DNA from: JTS-RE37 sp041743975
GTDB taxonomy: Bacteria > Bacteroidota > Bacteroidia > Flavobacteriales > Flavobacteriaceae
Assembly (NCBI GenBank): GCA_041743975.1
Contig: JBGTLT010000069.1
Location: 62,001 to 126,000 of the forward strand
Length of the DNA stretch: 64,000 nt
Direction of reading: 5' to 3'
The stretch's first letter is position 1. Every line of letters begins with the position of its first letter. Below are positions 54,391 through 61,371 of this stretch, in pieces. Below the pieces are notes generated by a model. The model was not told the origin of the DNA. It was given only the letters and a program-made list of their open reading frames with translations, and ran no database searches. Position numbers and translations under genes: made by a program.

Positions 54391-54680
54391 CCCATCAAAT
54401 TGCGGATCTGGCATTTTCAATCATGTATCCTGCTGGCTTCCTGCAGTGCCAAGAACTACCTTGTTCCGGGGAGGGGTTTATCACCCCACATTCGAACGAA
54501 TTAAAAATTAACCCGAATGGAGAATCATTCGAGAATCCATCCCGGCATGCGCTCAGCCCTTTCAGGGATCCAAAGAAAATGTAAGAACATAATCCGGGGT
54601 CTGACATTCTCCATCATTTATCCTGCTTGGTTCCTGCGGTGCCAGAAAGTATCTTGTTCCGGGGAGGGGTTTATCACCCC
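54391..54680. repeat. R1 array, inverted: one full and one truncated 193-bp unit
   Basis: Reading on the minus strand, a full unit (54680 to 54488) is followed by a truncated one (54487 to about 54391); the CCGGGG landmarks at 54466 and 54659 are 193 bp apart, the same period as at 33.3 kb. The leading GGGG-7-CCCC hairpin is at 54666-54680. The truncated unit stops at the same point as in the 33-kb array and runs into R2. Confidence 0.9.
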
Positions 54681-54727
54681 CTCTTTTCAAAATAATTATC
54701 ATAGATAATATTTATGATACAAATCTA

Positions 54728-54766
54728 AAGGAATGGCTTCAGCCGGGCGGGCAGGGAGACGAAATG
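54728..54766. repeat. R2-type repeat fragment
   Basis: GGCTTCAGCCGGGCGGGC followed by AGGGAGACGAAATG matches the R2 segment at 48.73 kb and touches the second 51-bp direct repeat. Confidence 0.65.
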
Positions 54767-54817
54767 TGGCAAAATGGATTGCCGAAGGGGCTTTGCCCGA
54801 TTATGAAAAATAGGGCC
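54767..54817. repeat. 51-bp direct repeat, copy outside the gene
   Basis: This is a copy of the amidase 3' end (54082-54132) with one mismatch. It has no upstream reading frame and is not a gene part in use. It marks the far border of the repeat block. Confidence 0.92.
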
Positions 54818-54834
54818 CTTCCTTTTCCCTTGCG

Positions 54835-55542
54835 TTAGATGGCGATATTCCGCACGTAATATGCATAGAGTTTATCCGGGGGCGTACCGAAATACTTCTT
54901 CAGGTGGATCACACCAAAATGGTATTGTAGCCTTAGCATTCCCTTAGCGTTATATCGCCTTGCGGAGGTACGCACCTGTTCAGGCAGAATTTTGAAATGG
55001 GATGCCCTGTAGATCCTCCCGATAAATTCATTGTCTTCATAGATCATGAATTTTTCATCAAATCCCCCAATTTGCTCAAAGAGTTCCCTGCTTATAAAGA
55101 GCGATTGGTCCCCACCCCGGCATATGGGGTGATTTATCCCACTGAACCACGAAAAGAAATGCAGGAACAGGCTGTCACTATCAAACGACAGCCTGAAACA
55201 CCCTGCGGGGTAACCGGAGGATATGGCTTGCAGTATCCCAAGGTGAAAGTCAGGCGGGGGGATCGTATCCGCATGGAGGAAATAAAAGACGTTCCCCCGT
55301 GCATTTTTGGCGCCGGTATTCATTTGCCGGGCACGACCCTTTTCCGCATGCAACACACGGGCCCCACCCTGTAAGGCAAGCTCCGCAGTGTTATCGGTGC
55401 TGCCCCCGTCCACAACTAATACCTCCTTAATAAGCCCCGCTTTTACATAGGGTTCCAGGAAGGCAAGGAGGCTATTGATAACCGGGGATTCATTCAGGAC
55501 CGGGACAATGACACTGATTTGTTGTGGGCTACTTTGCATCAT
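54835..55542 (-). CDS. TIGR04283-family arsenosugar-associated glycosyltransferase
   Basis: The 235-residue GT2 protein has ISVIVPVLNESPVINSLLAF, VVDGGSTDNT, GRARQMNTGAKNARGNV, FYFLHADTIPP, CRGGDQSLFISRELFEQIGGF and YEDNEFIGRI, the hallmarks of TIGR04283 (formerly rSAM/selenodomain-associated transferase 2). It is the last gene of an operon with ArsM, PNP and a TIGR04282 protein. Its acceptor in arsenosugar synthesis is not established. It overlaps the DUF547 gene by 14 bp. Confidence 0.9.
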   Translation of the reverse strand: MMQSSPQQISVIVPVLNESPVINSLLAFLEPYVKAGLIKEVLVVDGGSTDNTAELALQGGARVLHAEKGRARQMNTGAKNARGNVFYFLHADTIPPPDFHLGILQAISSGYPAGCFRLSFDSDSLFLHFFSWFSGINHPICRGGDQSLFISRELFEQIGGFDEKFMIYEDNEFIGRIYRASHFKILPEQVRTSARRYNAKGMLRLQYHFGVIHLKKYFGTPPDKLYAYYVRNIAI

Positions 55543-56383
55543 TTAAACTCCAGTCGTATTCCAGGTAGGTGATTTTGGCGTCGGGGGAGATGGGGTTTTC
55601 GGTAAACCTGTTAAGGTATTCTATCAGGGTGCCGTTCTCCGTGAAGTCCATTTTGTACCAGTCAAAGATAGTGGACAATTGAAGGGATGATTTTGAGATG
55701 CGGTTTTTGGCAGTATCCCTGATAAATCCCGTGGTTGCTTCCTGCAACTGCGATTCCATTTGGCCTGGTGTAAAGGCCCAATTCATTAATCGGGGGCAGG
55801 AAAAAGAGGCACAATTAATCGCAAAATGTATCCTGGGCTCGTCCATCTTACGAAGGATTTTATGTTCAATATCCCCAAGGGATACCATCCGCCCGCCAAT
55901 TTTTACCCTTTTTGTGTCCCAGGGGGAGTTGATATCCTGAATGCTTTTTAACGGGTAATTGTCCAGTATCAATTGGACGGTTGCGGCATTGTATAAATTG
56001 ATGTAATAGGCCAGTTTTTCATTTTTCCCGGCACTTTCAGGAGGTTCCTTCCCGGCCAGGTCCTCCAGGTACGCGTCCAGGCCACCCCTGTTGCCTGAAA
56101 ATGATTTATAATCCACATTCCCCGAGGAATCAACATAACGTTCCAACAGGGAATTCCATGCCGAGTGGTCTGCGATCTGAAAGGAATGGCCTGCAGCCCT
56201 GTCCGGGGATTCGACCTTGTTTTTAGGTCCTGCCTCCAATAGAGCTTTGGATTCCGGGACAGGTAGCCGGACCCCGGGCCGCCCGGCGGGGATAGGGGTT
56301 CCTTCCACCACCTCAGGGCCTCTTGCGTTTCCATTACAGGAAACCATGGAAAGGCAACCCAGGAGGATTAAAAAATAGTACAT
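55529..56383 (-). CDS. DUF547 lipoprotein
   Basis: From ATG 56383 the protein is 284 residues with a lipobox SMVSC. The DUF547 core is clear: YINLYNAATVQLILDNYPLK, the W.KK-like segment, LSLGDIEHKILR-type VSLGDIEHKIL, and IHFAINCASFSCPRL. The domain is common in Bacteroidota and plants, without a proven reaction. Its place in this operon recurs with arsenosugar genes. A start at 56443 would precede the signal and nearly touch arsM. Confidence 0.88.
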   Translation of the reverse strand: MYYFLILLGCLSMVSCNGNARGPEVVEGTPIPAGRPGVRLPVPESKALLEAGPKNKVESPDRAAGHSFQIADHSAWNSLLERYVDSSGNVDYKSFSGNRGGLDAYLEDLAGKEPPESAGKNEKLAYYINLYNAATVQLILDNYPLKSIQDINSPWDTKRVKIGGRMVSLGDIEHKILRKMDEPRIHFAINCASFSCPRLMNWAFTPGQMESQLQEATTGFIRDTAKNRISKSSLQLSTIFDWYKMDFTENGTLIEYLNRFTENPISPDAKITYLEYDWSLNDAK

Positions 56384-56452
56384 ACTATATAAATTATGGA
56401 TCACCAGGAGCCTGGTAATTTTGTTTTTTAGGATTATCAACAAATCACCCCG

Positions 56453-57418
56453 CTAGCAACATCCGCCACCGTTATAATGCCAGGTAGATTCGCTTATATG
56501 GATCTGCTCACTGGCCCCCGCCAGTGCTGCTGCAGTCTTGTCACAGATTGCCATCGGTTGGTTTTGGACCAATACATGACCGTTTTGATCGTCAAAATAG
56601 GGCTCATCCCCGTAATATATGGCGGTTTTCCCGCTAAAGATACATGGCCCGTCCTGGGGCATGGGATCTTTGATGGCGGCAATTTCTATAGATTCAATAT
56701 GGATGAGTTCGTCCGTGGGATACTGGTTGGGGGAAAGCACCCTGTACGATTTCCGGGCCCTTATTTCAATAGTGCCAAACCCGGCATCCGTAAGCTCCTT
56801 TACATAGTCCTTAATGGGGATACTGCCACTGAGGCATAAGGCCCGCAGCCGGTCATCATTCCGCAAGGTCTCATTCATCGGTTGTTCACACACCGGGTCG
56901 CTCATGACGAGTCGGCCATGGGGTTTTAACACCCGGTACATTTCGGCTACCGCTTTTTTCAGGTCGTCCGACTTAAAGATATTAAAGAGGCAGTTCTGGG
57001 CAGCCACATCCATACTTTCGTCGGCAACAGGCAGGTTCAGAGCATCCCCCTTTACAAGGGTTACGAAATCACTGCGAAACCAATCGTTTTCTGCTTCCGC
57101 GATTTTGAAATTCTTCGCTGAGGCCTCCAGCATTTCCTCCACAATATCAACCCCGGTAATGGCGCCGGGCTGCCGGGAGAAGTAGGCAAACTGCAACAGT
57201 TCCATGCCACCCCCGACACCTACATACAACACCCGCGGGTTGTTGACCAGGTCCCGGGACGATACGGTGCTCCCACAGCCGTAATTCATCTCTTGCATAA
57301 TTCGGGGGATTGCTAGTCCCGGGAACTGCCATACGGGGTTGGTAGTGCAGCACAGCCCCGCATCCGGGGTGAGGGCCGCTTCCCTGTACAAATCATTTGT
57401 AGCCTGTAAATAGCTCAT
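56453..57418 (-). CDS. arsM: Arsenosugar-type arsenite S-adenosylmethionine methyltransferase
   Basis: The 321-residue SAM methyltransferase has VLYVGVGGGMELLQFAYF as SAM motif and VKGDALNLPVADESMDV. Conserved cysteines are in GLCCTTNP, MNYGCGST, AQNCLFNIF and the GGGCC tail. The N-terminus (SYLQATNDLYREAALTPDAG) is characteristic of the ArsM subgroup tied to arsenosugar synthesis. It would methylate arsenite to dimethylated species using thiols on the cysteines. Located in an operon with PNP and two TIGR0428x transferases, which supports the assignment. Confidence 0.9.
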   Translation of the reverse strand: MSYLQATNDLYREAALTPDAGLCCTTNPVWQFPGLAIPRIMQEMNYGCGSTVSSRDLVNNPRVLYVGVGGGMELLQFAYFSRQPGAITGVDIVEEMLEASAKNFKIAEAENDWFRSDFVTLVKGDALNLPVADESMDVAAQNCLFNIFKSDDLKKAVAEMYRVLKPHGRLVMSDPVCEQPMNETLRNDDRLRALCLSGSIPIKDYVKELTDAGFGTIEIRARKSYRVLSPNQYPTDELIHIESIEIAAIKDPMPQDGPCIFSGKTAIYYGDEPYFDDQNGHVLVQNQPMAICDKTAAALAGASEQIHISESTWHYNGGGCC

Positions 57419-57506
57419 ACGTTTCTATTTTTATATTTTGTGGTTGCGGTGAAGGTTACCTTTCCCGGACCACCGTTTTTTATTTAAATAATTCCTTTGC
57501 CCCGAT

Positions 57507-57556
57507 TCACCTCTCCTAAGGAGAGGTCGAAACAGCGTCAGCTGTTTCGGGTGAGG
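57507..57556. repeat. R3 element: two-hairpin intergenic repeat, copy 2
   Basis: The 50-bp element has CCTCTCC/GGAGAGG and GAAACAGC/GCTGTTTC (57529-57548) stems, enclosed by TCACC/GGTGA. It lies in the 153-bp gap between PNP and arsM genes, interrupting an otherwise close-packed operon. Confidence 0.8.
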
Positions 57557-57571
57557 TTTCGGGAGAGGGGG

Positions 57572-58387
57572 TCATAATACCTTAATGAGTTCCTTAAACA
57601 AGCGGATCATTTTAGGTTCTGTTTTTTCTGCGACCGCTATGATTTCCTCTATATCCACTGGCTGCAGGTTATCTGGGTCACATTCATCGGTTAAAACGGA
57701 TACCGCTACAACAGGTAGTCGTAAATGATTGGCAACAATTACTTCGGGCACCGTACTCATTCCAACAGCGTCTGCCCCCAGGGTCTTCAGCATCCTGTAT
57801 TCCGCCTTTGTTTCCAGCTGTGGCCCCACCACAGAGGCATACACCCCGCTGTGGATCGTAATCTTTTCCCGGGCGGCTATCTCCAGTATGGATGTACGCA
57901 TTTTCAGGTCATAGGGTTCACTCATATCTGCAAAACGATCCCCGAATGCTGCTACATTCTTGAACGCAAGGGGGGAACCCCCCTGAAGGTTGATGTGGTC
58001 CTCAATAAGCATAAGGTCCCCTTTTTTATAATCCAGGTTGATGGCCCCCGCCGCGTTAGAGATAAATAATTTTTGGATCCCAAGCTTCCGCATAATCCGG
58101 ATTGGGTAGGTGACATCAAACAGGTCGTATCCTTCATATAGATGAAACCGGCCCTGCATCACCACCACTTTTCGCCCCTGCAGCATGCCATAGATCAATT
58201 TTCCGGCATGGAATTCCACGGTAGCCAGGGGAAAATAGGGGATGTGGTTGTAATGTGCTTCTATCGGGTTTTCAATCTCCGTTACCAATTTCCCGAGGCC
58301 GGTGCCCAGGACAATGCCTATTTCCGGCTTGTCAAATCCCTTATGGAGGAGATAGGCCGTGGTTTCTTCCAGTTCATTGTTTCTCAT
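57572..58387 (-). CDS. Purine-nucleoside phosphorylase (trimeric type)
   Basis: The 271-residue enzyme splits purine nucleosides with phosphate. Motifs: IGIVLGTGLGKLV, VVMQGRFHLYEGYD, FISNAAGAIN, VVGPQLETKAEYRMLKTLGADAVGMSTVPE and SVLTDECDPDN. It overlaps the TIGR04282 gene by 4 bp and lies upstream of arsM. In an arsenosugar setting it could remove adenine from a dimethylarsinoyl-adenosine intermediate, but that role is inference; general purine salvage is the default. Confidence 0.93.
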   Translation of the reverse strand: MRNNELEETTAYLLHKGFDKPEIGIVLGTGLGKLVTEIENPIEAHYNHIPYFPLATVEFHAGKLIYGMLQGRKVVVMQGRFHLYEGYDLFDVTYPIRIMRKLGIQKLFISNAAGAINLDYKKGDLMLIEDHINLQGGSPLAFKNVAAFGDRFADMSEPYDLKMRTSILEIAAREKITIHSGVYASVVGPQLETKAEYRMLKTLGADAVGMSTVPEVIVANHLRLPVVAVSVLTDECDPDNLQPVDIEEIIAVAEKTEPKMIRLFKELIKVL

Positions 58388-59097
58388 TTCTTCAAATTTT
58401 TTAAAAATGGCAGGAAGGCTTCCTGGTGTTCGATGTCTTCATATACATCCACATCGTTACGGGGGTCCAGGAGGTGGACCTTTTTGCCACTAAGGTCGGC
58501 CAGGGTATTCCGCAGCACGGTTTCCCGCCCCCACTCCTTGTTTCTGAATACCGGGTTGCAGGGTTCCTTCATACCCAGCAAATAGTATCCCCCATCGGTT
58601 GCAGGCCCCACAACAACGTCATTTTCCTGTAGTGAACTGAAGGCTGCCCTGATGTCGGTTTCTGAAAGATCGAACAGATCACTTCCAATTATGACGATAT
58701 GTTTAAAACCTTCTGAAAAACCTTCATGGAAGGCGTTCTCCATCCGTTCGCCCAGGTCGCTGCCTTTCTGCAGCTTTTTATCGTATATAATATTGTCCCA
58801 CATATCATCCATCCATATTTCCCCGGAATAACACACACGTTTATGCAGATCCAGCTCCCTGGTAATAGCCACGGTGTGCCGTATCAAAAAAATATAGATA
58901 TCCAGTGCAGCCCTGTCCCCAATGGTAGCCGCTAACCGCGTTTTGCACTTTCCAGGTTCCGGGTTCCTGGTAAAAATCAGGAGCAGCTTATCATGATCCA
59001 ACACTCGATTCAGGGTTTGATTATCTTCAATTTTTTCTAAAGGGATTGCCTGATGATCAGCCAGCCTTTTGGCGTTCCCCTGATCCCGCAACATCAT
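58384..59097 (-). CDS. TIGR04282-family arsenosugar-associated nucleotidyl/glycosyltransferase-like protein (DUF2064)
   Basis: The 237-residue protein has LLLIFTRNPEPGKCKTRLA at about residue 38, KGSDLGERMENAFHEGF, HIVIIGSDLFDLS and VVVGPATDGGYYLLGMKE. This is the TIGR04282 family with a GT-A-like fold. It precedes PNP with a 4-bp overlap. The chosen start gives a 35-residue leader that overlaps the rhodanese gene by 41 bp; a GTG at 59004 would start just before the conserved core and is a real alternative. Confidence 0.88.
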   Translation of the reverse strand: MMLRDQGNAKRLADHQAIPLEKIEDNQTLNRVLDHDKLLLIFTRNPEPGKCKTRLAATIGDRAALDIYIFLIRHTVAITRELDLHKRVCYSGEIWMDDMWDNIIYDKKLQKGSDLGERMENAFHEGFSEGFKHIVIIGSDLFDLSETDIRAAFSSLQENDVVVGPATDGGYYLLGMKEPCNPVFRNKEWGRETVLRNTLADLSGKKVHLLDPRNDVDVYEDIEHQEAFLPFLKNLKK

Positions 59098-59584
59098 ACA
59101 CCTTAATGCCCTTTTTCAACAATTTGCCCCAGCGTTTATCAAAGGCATGCACCGAGTCCGTTTCCCTTCCCTCCCTATTGAAAACAGGGTATCCCCGGTT
59201 CTTCCATTCAAAAATACCACCATAGAGGTTTTTGACCTGGGTATAACCCGCTTTCTTCAATTTTTCACCAATATTTTCGGAGCGGACGCCAACCGAACAA
59301 TACACCACCATAGCGGTGTTTTTATCGGGAACCTGCTGCAGGACCGTATCTATATGGAATTCACGGTAGCCCACCCAAAAAGCATCCTGCAGGTGGCTAA
59401 CGGTATATTCTTCTTTTTCCCGGGTATCCAAAAGGACAGGGGAAGGGCCTGTGGCAAGGTCCGAGACGGAAAGGTAGGCAACGCTTCCCTTATTTAACCT
59501 TTTAAGGGTTTTGTCCAACTGGTCCTGCGGGTAAACCGTAACGGCCGTCATCAAGGAAAAAAGGATGTATTTTATCAGGGACAT
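59057..59584 (-). CDS. Rhodanese-like domain protein, exported
   Basis: From ATG 59584 the protein is 175 residues with a signal peptide (LIKYILFSLMTAVTVYPQ). The rhodanese loop VVYCSVGVRSENIG contains the catalytic cysteine. Such domains carry persulfide or bind oxyanions. It is the first gene of the arsenosugar-type operon, directly behind a promoter box at 59607. Whether it handles arsenic is unknown. Confidence 0.88.
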   Translation of the reverse strand: MSLIKYILFSLMTAVTVYPQDQLDKTLKRLNKGSVAYLSVSDLATGPSPVLLDTREKEEYTVSHLQDAFWVGYREFHIDTVLQQVPDKNTAMVVYCSVGVRSENIGEKLKKAGYTQVKNLYGGIFEWKNRGYPVFNREGRETDSVHAFDKRWGKLLKKGIKVYDVAGSGERQKAG

Positions 59585-59606
59585 ACAATTTGCCGGGTTT
59601 GGAAGG

Positions 59607-59614
59607 CAAAGATA
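59607..59614 (-). promoter_or_regulatory. Bacteroidota -7 box (TATCTTTG) of the arsenosugar-type operon
   Basis: TATCTTTG on the minus strand is a perfect TAnnTTTG match, 22 bp before the rhodanese ATG at 59584. It supports that start and a promoter for the whole operon. Confidence 0.65.
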
Positions 59615-59689
59615 CCATTTTGGCATAACTCCTTCCATGGGCCCCAATATCAAAATAAAAAAGTATTTTTAGGGAAAGGTATTCCCATC

Positions 59690-61258
59690 ATGAAAAATAT
59701 TTGGATTTGCATCCTGGGCGGTATGCTCATGGTGTTTGCTTCCTGTAAGGATAAAACCGATACACCAGGGACAGTGCAGGAAGAAGCCACGAAGCCGGCC
59801 GTATACCAGGAGGCCTACCGGCCGCAATACCACTTTACCCCTGCTGAGAAATGGATGAATGATCCCAATGGATTGGTCTATAATGAGGGGTTATACCATC
59901 TTTTTTACCAGTACTATCCGGGGGATATAGTCTGGGGGCCCATGCACTGGGGGCATGCCGTGAGCAAAGACCTGGTATTTTGGGAACACCGCCCCATTGC
60001 CTTGTTTCCTGACAACAACGGCTATATTTTTTCGGGGAGTGCTGTTGTGGACATAGATAATACTTCCGGGCTGGGAACAGATGGCCAAACACCCCTTGTG
60101 GCAATTTTCACCTACCACGATAGCAACAAAGAGAAGGCCGGGGGTACAGACTATCAAACACAGGGAATAGCCTATAGCACGGATAACGGGGAGATCTGGG
60201 TAAAATACCCCGGGAACCCGGTACTCCCCAATAAAGATGGCATTAAGGATTTCCGCGATCCCAAGGTGTTCTGGCATGAAGGGTCCCAAAATTGGATCCT
60301 GGTGCTGGTGGCCGGGGACCATGCCCGGTTCTATCGTTCCCCCAACCTGTTGGAATGGGAATATATGAGTGAGTTTGGCAGGGACAAAGGTGCCCATGGA
60401 GGGGTGTGGGAATGCCCGGACCTTTTTCCTCTTAAAGTGGAGGGGAGCGGGGAGGAGAAATGGGTGCTCATCATCAGTATCAACCCCGGGGCCCCGAACG
60501 GTGGCAGCGGGACACAATATTTTATCGGGAATTTCAACGGTTCTGAATTTACCAGCAGGCAAAAGGACACCCGCTGGCTCGACTGGGGTACCGATAATTA
60601 TGCAGGGGTTACCTATAACAATGTGCCTGATGACGCCAGGATATTTATCGGGTGGATGAGCAATTGGGCCTATGCCAACGAAACACCTACGGAAAAATGG
60701 CGCAGTGCCATGACGGTGCCCAGGAAATTGTCCCTGCGGCAATTCGGGGATACGATTTCCCTGGTCAATTACCCCCTGGAAAGCCTGGCAACCATATTAA
60801 AGCCGGAAGGCGCTAAATCAATCGAAATTGCCCCGGGGGACCCTGAAATTATTCCAAACGCGGATTATAACCAGTCCGAAGTACGGTTCAACACCGTTTC
60901 CCGCGATTTTACACTGACGTTCAGCAATGACCGGGAGGAGGAATTGGTATTGACGGTGGATGGGAAAGGGAAGGAAGTGCTGCTGAACCGGTCCGCTTCG
61001 GGAAAAACCGACTTCCAGGAAGACTTTGGGAAGGAGGTGATCCGGATGCCCATTCCCAATTTACCGGAAGGAACGGTGGAGGTTCGGCTGCTGTTGGATG
61101 CTTCTTCGGTTGAAGTGTTTATCAATGGAGGGCAGTATGTGATGACCGCCCAGCTCTTTCCGAATGCCCCGTATACAACCCTGAAAGTTGAAAATACGGG
61201 TACTGATCCACTGGAATTGGACGGTTTTGAAATAAGTGCAGCCGAGTCCATTTGGTAA
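59690..61258 (+). CDS. GH32 beta-fructosidase/levanase lipoprotein
   Basis: The 522-residue protein has a lipobox (VFASC) and the GH32 active-site motifs: WMNDPNG with nucleophile Asp58, FRDPKVF with Asp190 and WECPDLFPL with acid/base Glu241. A C-terminal beta-sandwich follows the five-bladed propeller. It hydrolyses fructans or sucrose at the cell surface or in the periplasm. It stands alone, without a fructose-specific SusCD nearby, and is convergent with the ADP-ribosylglycohydrolase-like gene. Confidence 0.95.
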   Translation: MKNIWICILGGMLMVFASCKDKTDTPGTVQEEATKPAVYQEAYRPQYHFTPAEKWMNDPNGLVYNEGLYHLFYQYYPGDIVWGPMHWGHAVSKDLVFWEHRPIALFPDNNGYIFSGSAVVDIDNTSGLGTDGQTPLVAIFTYHDSNKEKAGGTDYQTQGIAYSTDNGEIWVKYPGNPVLPNKDGIKDFRDPKVFWHEGSQNWILVLVAGDHARFYRSPNLLEWEYMSEFGRDKGAHGGVWECPDLFPLKVEGSGEEKWVLIISINPGAPNGGSGTQYFIGNFNGSEFTSRQKDTRWLDWGTDNYAGVTYNNVPDDARIFIGWMSNWAYANETPTEKWRSAMTVPRKLSLRQFGDTISLVNYPLESLATILKPEGAKSIEIAPGDPEIIPNADYNQSEVRFNTVSRDFTLTFSNDREEELVLTVDGKGKEVLLNRSASGKTDFQEDFGKEVIRMPIPNLPEGTVEVRLLLDASSVEVFINGGQYVMTAQLFPNAPYTTLKVENTGTDPLELDGFEISAAESIW

Positions 61259-61276
61259 TCCCGGTTGGGAATTAAA

Positions 61277-61296
61277 GGCCAGGGTTTCTCCCGGCC
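61277..61296. terminator. Hairpin between convergent GH32 and ADP-ribosylglycohydrolase-like genes
   Basis: GGCC-A-GGG, a TTTCT loop and CCC-GGCC form a 7-bp stem with one bulge, 18 bp after the GH32 stop. There is no T-run, so its role as terminator is uncertain. Confidence 0.35.
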
Positions 61297-61371
61297 TGTG
61301 CGTTATGGCCAAGGTTTGGAATAGGTGATATGCAGGCAGACTTCCTTTAACAATTGGAGCTGCAATGGGGG

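Noticed and set aside
33345..54680. Genomic island delimited by the inverted repeats
   Set aside because: The enclosed genes are ordinary biosynthetic and house-keeping genes with base use like the neighbours, and there is no integrase or tRNA.
54767..54817. Second amidase gene fragment or pseudogene
   Set aside because: Only the last 51 bp are present, with no upstream coding similarity; it is a duplicated border, not a decayed gene.
59891..60742. Long open frame (283 residues) antisense to the GH32 gene
   Set aside because: The GH32 motifs are complete on the plus strand; the antisense product looks unlike a protein family.
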